A program made the translations under genes and the position numbers. The notes below the pieces were generated by a model, which was given only the letters and a program-made list of their open reading frames with translations, had not been told where the DNA came from and made no database searches. Source: JANQFV01 sp964468185 (lineage in GTDB: Bacteria; Planctomycetota; Phycisphaerae; UBA1845; Fen-1342). From it: a stretch of 64,000 nucleotides of DNA. Location of the stretch: positions 124,001 to 188,000 of the forward strand of contig CAYXTR010000004.1 in assembly GCA_964468185.1 (NCBI GenBank), in the 5' to 3' direction. Positions 52,339 through 61,210 of this stretch are shown piece after piece (position 1 is the first letter of the stretch; the number at the start of each line of letters is the position of its first letter).

Positions 52339-54225
52339 TCAACGGCGCGCCGCTACCGGCAACCGCACACGACCCCGCCCCACCTCATCGTCGCGCGCGC
52401 TCTGCGGCAGCACCTCCCTTGCCGCAACACTCCTCGGCAACGCGTGATCGCCGGCATGGCCGCTGACGTTTTCGATCGGGATCGTACTCATCGGCGGCGC
52501 TGACCTGCGCCGAATCCGTCCAAAGCGCAAACGCAACACCCATCCAAACGTCCGCCATACCGTCAGCACCGCGCCCACCATGCCCAATGCCTGCATGACC
52601 GCGTCCGCCAGATACAGCCGACTCTTGGGCCTGACCAGCGCCACCACAAACCTCGCCGGGTTATAGAAGTAAGCATACGCCGCCAGAATGTTCAGTTGCT
52701 TCCGCCACGGCTTCGGATGCCGCGAGGCCACCACATAATTCCCACCCAGCATATGCTCCTGCACCACGCGCCCGCCCACCCGCTCGTAAGCCAGCCCGGA
52801 CGTATATGTCTCGACGAACAGCTTCGATCCCGTCGCCGGCACCAGCATCAGCACCTGCATCGACGTCGCCCCCGCCTTCCGCAACAGTCGAATCTGGTTC
52901 AACAACCCGTACGGCTTCGCACCACGACTGATCAGCGGCTGCTCGTCATGGTGCATCAGCATCGGCATCGGCTGAATGCCGTGCCGCCGCAGCAGGTTGA
53001 ACGCCTCCATCGTCCGATCGACACTCTGCCCCTTCTTGATCAGCGTCGCGGTCATGTCCTCGACGCCGAGCCACAGCGCCCGCACACCTGCCTTGCGCAC
53101 CAGCCCAAGATGCTCCCGGAGTTGCAGCGTGTCGTGCACCGTCACCTCCGTCCCCCACCGGATCCGCTTCCGCAATGGCACGCCGTCAAGCTGCACCGCC
53201 GCCAGCGACTCCACAATCTCCAGCGTCCGATCCGCCTTGTTGAAGAAATTATCGTCCGCCCCGAAGTAACTCCGGATGCCATACTCCTCGTACAGCCGCC
53301 GAAACTCATCCACCACCCGCGCCCCGCTCTTCACGCGATGCTGCCGCTGGTTGTACGCCGGAATCGGACAATACGGACACGCAAACTTGCACCCGAACGT
53401 CAACACCAGCGAACCAATCGGACTGTACCGCGCCACCCGCTCGGCCGGCAGCGCCTGTGCACCCAGCGTCGCCCGGCGGCTCGGCGGCTCCAGCAACCGA
53501 TACCCGAGCACCGGATGCGGCAGTTCATCCAGATCCCCCAACAGTCGCTGTACCCCCGTATCCACCAGCGCCTCCGCGGCACCATGCCGCGTCGCCCGCG
53601 CCAGAACAAGCCCCGGAATCGATGCCAGCTGTCCGCGTTGCCGCAAGCGCAGGAACGTCTCCCGCAACGGCTCTCCCGCCCCACGCTCGGTCAACAACGC
53701 CTCGAGCAATTCCAGGAGTACATACTCCTCGCCCGTCACCGCCACGTCCGCACCCCACGGCTCAGCCGGATCCGTGCCAAACGCATCCCACGGCTCGTAA
53801 ATGACCTTCGGCCCGCCAGCGATGATCAGCGGACGCTGCGCCGCCGGAATCCGACAAGCGTCCCGTATCAACTCCTGAAACGCCGCCGAATGCAATTGCA
53901 TCGCCGACACCATGAACACATCCGGAATCCGTCCGTCCAGACGCATCTGCGCCGGACGGAAGTTCCGATTCCACTGTTGCAGCACGATGCGCGTCTTGAC
54001 GAACCCCGCGTCCAGCATCGCCGCCCCGATCGCCCGCACCCCCGCCGGCGCCATCCGTGTCGCCGCATAGACAAACGGCAGCATCGTCGTGCGGCGATCA
54101 AACGCGCACGCGATCACACTCGTCAGGTCATGACGCGGTGCCAGCCGCCGCAACCGCTGCCGGGCCCGATACAGCGCCCCCTTGGGCAACAATTCATCAC
54201 CACGCGCGCGCCGGGGAAGTTCCAT
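52339..54225 (-). CDS. B12-binding-type radical SAM protein
   Basis: 628 residues. The N-terminal Rossmann-like part (about 35-175) has VRAIGAAMLDAG, PDVFMVSAMQLHS and LIIAGGPKVIYEP, the layout of cobalamin-binding radical SAM proteins, but without the D-x-H-x-x-G cobalamin ligand. The radical SAM site is FGCKFACPYCPIPAY (Cys279, 283, 286), followed by YFGADDNFFN and LWLGVEDMTATL. The C-terminal 100 residues contain a hydrophobic pair (YLADAVMQALGMVGAVLTV) and a basic tail. AGGAGG lies 8-10 bases before the ATG. It stands alone; the substrate is unknown. Confidence 0.8.
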   Translation of the reverse strand: MELPRRARGDELLPKGALYRARQRLRRLAPRHDLTSVIACAFDRRTTMLPFVYAATRMAPAGVRAIGAAMLDAGFVKTRIVLQQWNRNFRPAQMRLDGRIPDVFMVSAMQLHSAAFQELIRDACRIPAAQRPLIIAGGPKVIYEPWDAFGTDPAEPWGADVAVTGEEYVLLELLEALLTERGAGEPLRETFLRLRQRGQLASIPGLVLARATRHGAAEALVDTGVQRLLGDLDELPHPVLGYRLLEPPSRRATLGAQALPAERVARYSPIGSLVLTFGCKFACPYCPIPAYNQRQHRVKSGARVVDEFRRLYEEYGIRSYFGADDNFFNKADRTLEIVESLAAVQLDGVPLRKRIRWGTEVTVHDTLQLREHLGLVRKAGVRALWLGVEDMTATLIKKGQSVDRTMEAFNLLRRHGIQPMPMLMHHDEQPLISRGAKPYGLLNQIRLLRKAGATSMQVLMLVPATGSKLFVETYTSGLAYERVGGRVVQEHMLGGNYVVASRHPKPWRKQLNILAAYAYFYNPARFVVALVRPKSRLYLADAVMQALGMVGAVLTVWRTFGWVLRLRFGRIRRRSAPPMSTIPIENVSGHAGDHALPRSVAAREVLPQSARDDEVGRGRVRLPVAARR

Positions 54226-54360
54226 CAGCTCAGCCTCCTGCTAACGCTCGCGCCTCGCCTCCCACCCCAGACCCTGCGCGCACGAAGACAGACGTGGCGC
54301 AATCCACCGCCACCTCATGCTCACGACTCGTGAGCCAGTAGTCCCCCCAAACAACCCGAC

Positions 54361-54654
54361 CTACCAGCGACCGCGCCGTCCGCCGCCACCACCGCCGCCG
54401 CCACTCGGACGCGGCTTGGCCTCGTTGACCTTCAATGTCCGCCCGCCGAAATCCTGGCCATCCAGCGCGTTCATCGCCGCGGTGGCCTCGTCGTCCGAGC
54501 CCATCTCAACAAACCCGAAACCCTTGCTCTGTCCGGTCGCCCGATCGCTGATCACGGTCGCACTGGTCACCGAGCCATGATTCGCAAAAAGTTGCTCGAG
54601 CTCGCCACTGTTCACATCGTAACTGAGGTTCCCCACGTAGAGTTTCCGACCCAT
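54361..54654 (-). CDS. RRM-type RNA-binding protein
   Basis: 97 residues. A single RNA recognition motif with RNP2 KLYVGNLSY and RNP1 KGFGFVEM, then a Gly-rich/Arg tail (GGGGGGGGRRGRW). This is the layout of bacterial and cyanobacterial glycine-rich RNA-binding proteins linked to cold and stress. The ATG at 54654 is set by AGGAG eight bases upstream; a longer frame to 54741 is unlikely. It is monocistronic. Confidence 0.93.
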   Translation of the reverse strand: MGRKLYVGNLSYDVNSGELEQLFANHGSVTSATVISDRATGQSKGFGFVEMGSDDEATAAMNALDGQDFGGRTLKVNEAKPRPSGGGGGGGGRRGRW

Positions 54655-55358
54655 TCTGCATCTCCTGTCAGCCCGCTGCCCCTGGTTCGTATCCTGCCCG
54701 AACTGCGCTGCAACCGACCCGCCCCCGACCAACGAAGACAAGTATCAATCCGACCATCGCACTCGCTGAATGCGGGAACGAAGAGACTGCCTTGCCTAAC
54801 GCGTTGGGAAGAGTTCGGCACCACGGCGACAGTGCTGGCGAGGAGTGAGACTGGATATTCGGGCTCTCTGAGTTTCCTGCGGCTTCTGCCGCTACACATC
54901 ACCCGAGCATGCACCACGCCGGCCACTTGCCGAACAAAAGCGCACCCTCAGGACATCCACCGAGCCTCTGTGACAGCCCTGTTCGGGAGAAAGTGCCCAC
55001 AAAAACGGCCCGTAACTCCAAAAGCGGAGCGATCAGAGAAGATCGTTGCAAGCAATAATACGCGCATCCTTCCAGTTTAGCAACAGATACATTCACCCAC
55101 TCCACACCCCCAGCGCAAATCCCGCCGGGTCACGCGGGGCTCGACGACTCACGGGCCGCTCCTCCCCCAAAAAACAGCGGTGGCAACCCTCTCGGAATCG
55201 AACACTCCTCCTTGCCGATACGCAGCACCGGCCGCTATGATCAACAGGAAATCGTTAAGCTTCCGAAACCGGTTGCAGTTCGGCGGCATCGATAAGCTCA
55301 CCACATGAGATGCCGCCAGCAAAATAAAGTCGCATCTCATAACCCCCTGAGCCAACCC
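54655..55358. other. intergenic, no gene seen
   Basis: About 700 bases between divergent genes. Short open frames on both strands show no motif, and no tRNA or clear repeat was seen. Confidence 0.5.
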
Positions 55359-56555
55359 ATGACATTCTTCGTGGCCCTGAACACCGCACTGCTGGTCGCA
55401 ACGTCCCACACGCCGACCCCATCCAGCACGCAACCCACTCCCCAGCCCACTTGCCCGACCGTGCTCCAACCCGCCAACATTCCGACCCTGCGCACCCAAT
55501 CAGCAGCCGGAGCGTACCATCTACCACAACCTACCAGCGACACGCTCTACATCCCCCTGACGTTCCACATCGTCCGCACCAGCGACGGCACGGGCGGCCT
55601 GCCCCCACAGCAAATCTGCGGCGCATTGGATGATCTGGACACCTATTTCGCCGCCACCGATATCCAGTTCTACCTCGCCGGCCCCCTCGACTTCATCGAC
55701 AACGACACGTTCTACTACGACATCGATACCCCCGCCGAAATCGACCAACTTCGCAGCACCAATCCCATCCCCGGGACAATCAACCTGTACTTCACACCGC
55801 ACCTCGCCAATCAGAACGGGGAATTCTGCGGCATCTCGTCCTTCACCTGGAGCCCGGTACAGGGCATCGTCATGCACAACGCCTGTACAGCCGTCTCCTG
55901 GAACCACACAACACTGCCGCATGAAATGGGACACTACTTCGATCTACTCCACACCCACGAAACCGCTACCGGCCACGAGTGCGTCAACGGCTCCAAATGC
56001 CAAACCGCGGGCGACCTGCTCTGCGACACGCCCGCCGACCCCGGCCTGTCGTCTGATAACCTGGACGGCTGCGTCTATGTGGGCGACGAACGTGACCCCT
56101 GCCGCAACGACCCATACGCGCCCGAGCCGGCCAATCTCATGTCGTCGGCCACACCGTCCTGCCGGTCACTCTTCACCCCGGATCAAACCCAGCGCGCCCG
56201 TGCCACCCTGCTGAACCTGCGGCCAGAACTGGTCCATTACAGCTTGCCCGCCCCGTACGACTGCAACAACAACGGCATCCGCGACGATTGCGACATCGCC
56301 TCCGGCTCCAGCGATGATCTGAACGCCAACGGCATCCCCGACGAATGCGATCTGCCAGGCGACATTGACGGCGACGGCCGCATCACCTCCTCCGATTTCC
56401 AGCTCTTCATCACCGCCCTCGCCGGCCCCGGCGTCACCGACCCGCCGCCCGGGTGTGATCCCGCCGTCTTCACCCTTTCCGACCTCAACCACGACGCCGC
56501 GGTCGACCTCCCCGACTACGCCCAACTGCAAACCACCGCGCGCGTTGCCCACTGA
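55359..56555 (+). CDS. secreted M43-like metalloprotease with calcium-type repeats
   Basis: 398 residues. A short hydrophobic N-terminus (MTFFVALNTALLVAT) is a probable but weak signal peptide. The protease domain resembles pappalysin/cytophagalysin: IPLTFHIVRTSDGTGG, INLYFTPHL, the zinc motif LPHEMGHYFDLLHTHE (His188, Glu189, His192, His198) and the Met-turn NLMSSAT. In M43 the motif is HExxHxxGxxH; here the Gly is Asp. Cys-rich loops follow the site, as in the family. C-terminal repeats DCNNNGIRDDCDIASG and NGIPDECD are followed by a dockerin-like pair (IDGDGRITSSDFQLF, LNHDAAVDLPDYAQL). No good ribosome site is seen, so the start is uncertain. Confidence 0.8.
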   Translation: MTFFVALNTALLVATSHTPTPSSTQPTPQPTCPTVLQPANIPTLRTQSAAGAYHLPQPTSDTLYIPLTFHIVRTSDGTGGLPPQQICGALDDLDTYFAATDIQFYLAGPLDFIDNDTFYYDIDTPAEIDQLRSTNPIPGTINLYFTPHLANQNGEFCGISSFTWSPVQGIVMHNACTAVSWNHTTLPHEMGHYFDLLHTHETATGHECVNGSKCQTAGDLLCDTPADPGLSSDNLDGCVYVGDERDPCRNDPYAPEPANLMSSATPSCRSLFTPDQTQRARATLLNLRPELVHYSLPAPYDCNNNGIRDDCDIASGSSDDLNANGIPDECDLPGDIDGDGRITSSDFQLFITALAGPGVTDPPPGCDPAVFTLSDLNHDAAVDLPDYAQLQTTARVAH

Positions 56556-57454
56556 GTCAGGCTTGAACGCCTGGGGCACAACGCCAGTGGGATATCCAGG
56601 CACCGCCTGCAAGTCGGCCCGCGACCCGAGAACCCAAACACTCCGGACAATTCAGAACCCGTGCTCAGTGCTATCCGATCGCTCAGGCTTTGGGCATGCG
56701 CGATATCCTGGCGTGTGCGGAACACCTCGACCGGGGCGACCCACCCGTTTGTCACGGTGGCGGCGTCACGCCTCCATCAAACCTGCGATCGTGCTCGAGA
56801 CCAAGGCGGCACATCTCCTCAACCCACGAAACGAGAATCCCCTCCTCGCACGTGAGCGCCGTCGTCCAACCTTCAATCACCCTTCGGTGAGCCCGGCGAC
56901 CCCGCCCGCCAAGACCACCGCCTCCTGGTAGACCTCCAGTCTCTCAAATATGAACGCCATGCGAACACCCCGGATTGAACACGCCATCAATCGAGCAACT
57001 GACCGCAGGTGAGCCAGTCGGCCACCAGCCGCGGACGCCAACAGGCTAGCGCGCGGGTCTTTCACCCGCTCAACTGTTCCTGTGCCCACCCGCTCCATTG
57101 CCGCCCCAGGCGGCAATCGGGGCGACAAGCGTTGATAGTAAACCACCTCGCCCGGGGGCGTCCAAACGCGGGCTGAAGGCGGCGGGCATGGTTGCCTCGG
57201 AGGTGCCCAATCCGCCGGTGTACGCGTTTCGCTGGGGGCCGAGCGGCATTGAGGACGTCGAGGGTGCCCAATGAGGCGGCCGTGCGTGTAGGTCCAGACG
57301 CTCCGACTCAACAGCCGCTTGAACCGCTCACGGGACTGAGGGCTCTCGATACCACGGACGTCAAGGTGGGCGTTCTTCGGTTAAAGGGCTGGTCGTATTG
57401 AGCCCCACCTTGAACTGTTGCGCAAGCCGGCACCTGAGAGTCCGGACGCGCTGG
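56556..57454. other. gene-poor stretch with one gene remnant
   Basis: About 900 bases without an intact gene. The only recognisable coding trace is the truncated four-helix-bundle start at 56877-56960 on the minus strand. The rest lacks protein-like frames or clear repeats. Confidence 0.5.
56877..56960 (-). pseudogene. truncated four-helix-bundle (23S rRNA IVP-like) gene
   Basis: From the ATG at 56960 the frame reads MAFIFERLEVYQEAVVLAGG and stops after 27 codons. F-E-R/D-L-E-V-Y/W-Q-x-A is the start of the 110-130-residue four-helix-bundle family found as 23S rRNA intervening-sequence proteins and as free-standing genes. No continuation was seen in nearby frames, so it is a remnant. The similarity is short, hence modest confidence. 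Confidence 0.4.
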
Positions 57455-57483
57455 TTGACAGAAAGTTCGGCGAGGCGTACTTT
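57455..57483 (+). promoter_or_regulatory. promoter of the ferrous-iron operon
   Basis: -35 TTGACA (57455-57460, perfect), 17-base spacer, -10 TACTTT (57478-57483). The predicted transcript starts near 57490, about 45 bases before the ATG at 57535, which excludes longer open-frame starts. Confidence 0.55.
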
Positions 57484-57534
57484 ATTGTGGCACACGAAAA
57501 CCCGCCGACCCAGGGTTGGCAAGTGGATGCGAAT

Positions 57535-58299
57535 ATGGCTGCGGCCGGATCGTTACAACTTAGTTCCAGTCTGGAGGATTACCTGGAGGCGATCTTTCAG
57601 ATTGTCCGGGAGAAGCAGGCGGCACGGGCGAAGGACATCGCCGACCGATTGAGTGTCGGCCGATCGTCGGTGACTGGGGCGCTCAAGGCGCTCGCCGAGC
57701 GTGAGCTGGTCAATTACGCCCCTTACGACATCATCACGCTGACGGACAAGGGCCGCACGGTCGCCGAGGAGATCGTCCGCAAGCACGAGGTGCTGCGGGA
57801 CTTCTTCGTCAAGGTGCTGTCGATCGAAGAAGGTGAGGCAGACGCGGCGGCGTGCAAGCTGGAGCACGCCATCTCGGAAACGGTGCTCGAACGCTTCATT
57901 GAGTTCGTCGAGTTTGTGGAGCGCTGCCCGCGTGGTGGCACGAAGTGGATCAAGGGATTCGGCTACTACTGCGATCACGACAAGAAGACCGGGAACTGCG
58001 AGCATTGTGTCGAGCTCGTTTTGGAGGACGTGAGGAGCAAGAAGATGACGGAGACCGCGCAGCAGCAGGAAACCCTCACACTGGCCGAGCTGAAGCACGG
58101 GCAGAAGGTCGCCATCGTGAAGATCACCGGCACAGGCGCGATTCGGCGTCGGCTGCTGGATATGGGTGCTACCGCGGGCACGCTCGTCGAGATTGAGCGA
58201 GTCGCGCCATTCGGCGACCCAATCGAAGTGAAGATCAAGGGCTATCACCTCACGCTGCGGAGGGAAGAAGCCGAGCGGATCGTTGTGGAGCGCGTATGA
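57535..58299 (+). CDS. DtxR-FeoA fusion regulator
   Basis: 254 residues. The N-terminal winged helix has SLEDYLEAIFQIVREKQAARAKDIADRL and VGRSSVTGALKALAERELVNY. The metal/dimer region has HEVLRDFFVKVL and EADAAACKLEHAIS, equivalent to the DtxR ligands. A Cys segment YYCDHDKKTGNCEHC could bind Fe or a cluster. The last 75 residues form a full FeoA/SH3-like domain (LTLAELKHGQKVAIVKITG, RRRLLDMGATAGT, VEIERVAPFGDP, LRREEAERIVVE). It is first in the Feo operon and overlaps feoA by ATGA. It probably senses Fe(II) and controls this operon. The start is the ATG after the mapped promoter. Confidence 0.85.
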   Translation: MAAAGSLQLSSSLEDYLEAIFQIVREKQAARAKDIADRLSVGRSSVTGALKALAERELVNYAPYDIITLTDKGRTVAEEIVRKHEVLRDFFVKVLSIEEGEADAAACKLEHAISETVLERFIEFVEFVERCPRGGTKWIKGFGYYCDHDKKTGNCEHCVELVLEDVRSKKMTETAQQQETLTLAELKHGQKVAIVKITGTGAIRRRLLDMGATAGTLVEIERVAPFGDPIEVKIKGYHLTLRREEAERIVVERV

Positions 58300-58565
58300 G
58301 CACGGAGCAGAGCTCTCGCACGAATGGCGTAGTGCCGCTCAGCGTGCTGAAGCCGGGGCTATCCGCCCGGGTTGCGCGGATCGACGCTGGCTGCGGATTG
58401 GTCGGGCGTTTGACCGCGCTGGGCTTGGTCCCTGGCACGCCGGTCGAGGTCGTTTCGGCCAACGGCGGGCCGCTGCTGTTGAGCGTGCTGGGCAGCCGGC
58501 TGATGCTGGGCTGCGGGATGGCGGCCAAGGTGCTGGTGCGGACGTCAGAGCAAGTGAACGACTGA
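58296..58565 (+). CDS. feoA: FeoA-domain protein
   Basis: 89 residues. An SH3-like FeoA: PLSVLKPGLSARVARID, GRLTALGLVPGTPVEVVSANGGP and GSRLMLGCGMAAKVLV. It follows the fusion regulator with a four-base overlap and precedes feoB by 20 bases, so the operon encodes two FeoA domains, one fused and one free. FeoA is thought to bind or regulate the FeoB G domain. Confidence 0.88.
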   Translation: MSTEQSSRTNGVVPLSVLKPGLSARVARIDAGCGLVGRLTALGLVPGTPVEVVSANGGPLLLSVLGSRLMLGCGMAAKVLVRTSEQVND

Positions 58566-58584
58566 CGCGTGTTTTTTTGCGGAG

Positions 58585-58606
58585 AATGTTTGGCGTGCCA
58601 AACATT
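58585..58606. promoter_or_regulatory. perfect palindrome at feoB start
   Basis: AATGTTTGGC, GT, GCCAAACATT: a 10+2+10 perfect inverted repeat that includes the proposed feoB ATG (58586-58588). As DNA it resembles a two-fold operator for a dimeric regulator. As RNA it would form a 9-bp stem with a CGUG tetraloop hiding the start codon. It follows seven T (58572-58578). Confidence 0.6.
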
Positions 58607-60766
58607 GTGAGACAGCATAAAACTGCTGCCGCCGCGGCGACGCTGACGATCGCACTGGCCGGGAATCCAAACTCCGGCAAGTCGACGATCTTCAATGCGC
58701 TGACCGGTGCCCGTCAGCACGTCGGCAACTACCCCGGCGTGACGGTTGAGAAGCGCACCGGCACCTGCAAGCGTGGCGGCACGACGATGCGGATCGTTGA
58801 CCTGCCCGGAACTTACAGCCTGACGGCTTACTCCGCCGAGGAACGAATCGCGCGCAGTTTCGTGATCGACGAGAAGCCGGATGTGGTCATTGACGTGGTC
58901 GACGCGTCCAACCTGGAGCGCAACCTGTACCTGGCGGTCCAGTTGATCGAGCTCGGCGTGCCGCTGGTACTCGCGCTGAACATGTCGGATGTGGCGAAGC
59001 GGCGCGGGATCGAATTCGACCTGCAATTGCTCGAAACACTGTTGGGCGTACGCATCGTGCCAACGGTGGGGCACACCGGCCAAGGCGTTGACGACTTGCT
59101 CGACGCAGCGCTTGCCGTCGCTGCGGGCGAACGGTCGGTCAACCCGCGTCAGGTTCAGTACGGCGACGAGATCGAGCATCATCTTGACGAGTTGCAGGGT
59201 CACATGGCGCGGTTGGCGCCGCAGCCCAATGGTGTGCCAGCGCGCTGGACCGCCTTGAAATTGCTCGAAGGTGACGAAGCCGTGCGTGCCGGGGTGGCTA
59301 CCGCCGACGTGCTCTGCGAAGCGGACATGGCCGTGCGTCGTCTTCAGACCATCCTGGGCGACAACCCGGAAGCGCTGATCGCCGAACGTCGCTACGGTTT
59401 CATTTCGGGCGCCTGTCAGGAGGCGGTGCGCAGCACGGTTGAGTCGCGGCATTCCATGTCGGATCGCATTGACGCGATCGTCACCAACCGGGTGCTGGGA
59501 CTGCCGATCTTCCTCGGCCTGATGTACCTCGTGTTTCATCTGACGTTCACGCTCGGGGGGCCGCCGATGGAGTGGATCGAGGCAGGCTTTGCGTGGCTGG
59601 GTGGGGCCATCAGCGGTCTTTGGCCTGCCGGATCAGAGAGTCTGCTGCGGAGCCTGCTCGTCGACGGGGTCATCGGCGGCGTGGGTGGCGTACTCGTCTT
59701 CTTACCGAACATCCTGCTGCTGTTCCTGGCCATCGCGTTCCTCGAGGACACGGGCTACATGGCCCGGGCGGCGTTCCTGATGGACCGCCTGATGCACAAG
59801 ATCGGCCTGCATGGCAAGAGCTTCGTGCCGATGCTGATCGGCTTTGGCTGCTCGGTGCCGGCGATCATGGCGACGCGCACGCTGGAGAGTCAGCGCGATC
59901 GGCTTACGACGATGCTCGTTGTGCCGCTGATGAGCTGCGGCGCTCGGCTGCCGATCTACGCCCTGATCATCCCGGCGTTCTTCCCGTCCGCGTGGCACGC
60001 TCCGATGCTGTGGCTGATCTACCTGATCGGGATCGCCCTGGCGGTAGCGTGTGCGAAGCTGCTACGGGTGACCATGCTGCGCGGCGAAGCGCCGCCCTTC
60101 GTGATGGAACTGCCACCTTATCGCTGGCCAACGCTGCAGAGTGTGACGCTGCACATGTGGAACCGGGGTGGGGCGTACCTGAAGAAGGCCGGCACGATCA
60201 TCCTGGGTATCGCGATTCTGCTGTGGGCCATGCAGCAATGGCCGAATCTTCCGGATGCGCAGGAGCGGCAATTCGCAGCCGAAAAGGCAGCGGTCGTGGC
60301 CAATGCGAGCCTGGCGGAAGAAGCCCGCGCGACCCGACTGGCGACCATCCGCAACGCCGAAGCCGAGGCGGCACTCGAAGCTTCGCTGATGGGTCGCATT
60401 GGCCGTGGTCTGGAGCCGGTGCTGCGGCCGTGCGGCTTCGACTGGAAGATCTCGACCGCGATGATCGGCGCGTTCGCGGCGAAGGAGGTCTTCGTCAGTC
60501 AGCTCGGCATCGTTTATTCGCTGGGCGAGGGCCAGGCTGAGGAATCGACGCCGTTGCGCGACAAGCTGCAGGCCAATTACACGCCATTGCAGGGGTTCTG
60601 CATCATGCTCTTCTGCCTGATCAGTGCGCCGTGCATGGCGACGATCGCGGTCACGAAGCGGGAGAGCAACTCATGGGCTTGGGCGTTGTTCCAGCTTGGT
60701 GGGCTGACTGCCCTGGCTTGGGTTGTGACGACAGCGGTGTATCAGGTTGGCAGCCGAATCTCCTGA
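58586..60766 (+). CDS. feoB: ferrous iron transporter FeoB
   Basis: 726 residues. The N-terminal GTPase domain has G1 LAGNPNSGKSTIFNAL, G2 NYPGVTVEK, G3 VDLPGTYSLTAYS and G4 LNMSD. A helical GDI-like region follows. The membrane domain has two gate regions, FIPMLIGFGCSVP-like (read here as VPMLIGFGCSVPAIMATRT) and SCGARLPIY, with FAAKEVFVSQL near the end. The start is uncertain: ATG 58586 has GGAG only one base away, GTG 58595 has ten bases, and GTG 58607 lies just past the palindrome. It imports Fe(II) across the inner membrane with FeoA and the small Cys-rich protein. Confidence 0.95.
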   Translation: MFGVPNIVRQHKTAAAAATLTIALAGNPNSGKSTIFNALTGARQHVGNYPGVTVEKRTGTCKRGGTTMRIVDLPGTYSLTAYSAEERIARSFVIDEKPDVVIDVVDASNLERNLYLAVQLIELGVPLVLALNMSDVAKRRGIEFDLQLLETLLGVRIVPTVGHTGQGVDDLLDAALAVAAGERSVNPRQVQYGDEIEHHLDELQGHMARLAPQPNGVPARWTALKLLEGDEAVRAGVATADVLCEADMAVRRLQTILGDNPEALIAERRYGFISGACQEAVRSTVESRHSMSDRIDAIVTNRVLGLPIFLGLMYLVFHLTFTLGGPPMEWIEAGFAWLGGAISGLWPAGSESLLRSLLVDGVIGGVGGVLVFLPNILLLFLAIAFLEDTGYMARAAFLMDRLMHKIGLHGKSFVPMLIGFGCSVPAIMATRTLESQRDRLTTMLVVPLMSCGARLPIYALIIPAFFPSAWHAPMLWLIYLIGIALAVACAKLLRVTMLRGEAPPFVMELPPYRWPTLQSVTLHMWNRGGAYLKKAGTIILGIAILLWAMQQWPNLPDAQERQFAAEKAAVVANASLAEEARATRLATIRNAEAEAALEASLMGRIGRGLEPVLRPCGFDWKISTAMIGAFAAKEVFVSQLGIVYSLGEGQAEESTPLRDKLQANYTPLQGFCIMLFCLISAPCMATIAVTKRESNSWAWALFQLGGLTALAWVVTTAVYQVGSRIS

Positions 60767-60781
60767 GGATGGAGTCGTAAC

Positions 60782-60973
60782 ATGTGGGAGACCATCGTGG
60801 TTGGAGTCATCATCGGTGCCGCCGGCGTGGGTGTCGTGCGGTTCATGACACAGACGAGCAAGGCGAAGTCGGGCTGTGGCGGATGTGGCGGCTGTCACGA
60901 GGGCGCGTCCCAGGAATTGACCAAGCGGGATGAGGTCGAAGGTCAGGCGTGCGAGTCTCAGGCGAAACGATGA
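60782..60973 (+). CDS. FeoB-associated Cys-rich membrane protein
   Basis: 63 residues. One membrane helix (IVVGVIIGAAGVGVVRF) is followed by SGCGGCGGCHEG, the hallmark of the small proteins encoded just after feoB in many bacteria (FeoC-like replacement). It starts 15 bases after feoB and overlaps hemP by four bases. It probably assists FeoB, perhaps by binding iron on the cytoplasmic side. Confidence 0.9.
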   Translation: MWETIVVGVIIGAAGVGVVRFMTQTSKAKSGCGGCGGCHEGASQELTKRDEVEGQACESQAKR

Positions 60974-61164
60974 GTCAACGGGATTGGGCGCAGGGTCTGT
61001 CGCCCGCGCAGCCACCAAAGCATCCGTCTGACGTATCGGAAGTACCGATCGTCCTCGAGTCACAGACGCTGTTCCGCGGCCACAAGGAGATCCGCATCCG
61101 GCACGGCGATGAAGAATACCGCTTGCGGATCACGAGTAATGGGAAGTTGATTCTGAACAAGTAG
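60970..61164 (+). CDS. hemP: HemP-family small protein
   Basis: 64 residues. The C-terminal half has the HemP signature: LFRGHKEIRIRHGDEEYRLR followed by ITSNGKLILNK (family form G-x-x-x-I-x-H-x-x-x-x-Y-x-L-R-x-T-x-x-G-K-L-I-L-x-K). HemP proteins are linked to haem uptake and, in some proteobacteria, act as activators of haem uptake genes. Here it is coupled by ATGA to the Feo operon and is its last gene before the terminator. Confidence 0.85.
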   Translation: MSQRDWAQGLSPAQPPKHPSDVSEVPIVLESQTLFRGHKEIRIRHGDEEYRLRITSNGKLILNK

Positions 61165-61210
61165 CTGAGCGTCAATACAGACTGAGTCCCCAGCCAGCCA
61201 GAAGCCAGCC

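Noticed and set aside
52696..54333. A 545-codon plus-strand frame rich in Arg, Pro and His
   Set aside because: Antisense to the radical SAM gene; composition is that of a GC-rich shadow.
58283..58585. Upstream in-frame extension of feoB
   Set aside because: It overlaps the whole of feoA in another frame and reads as Arg/Gly-rich shadow; the FeoB domain starts just after 58607.
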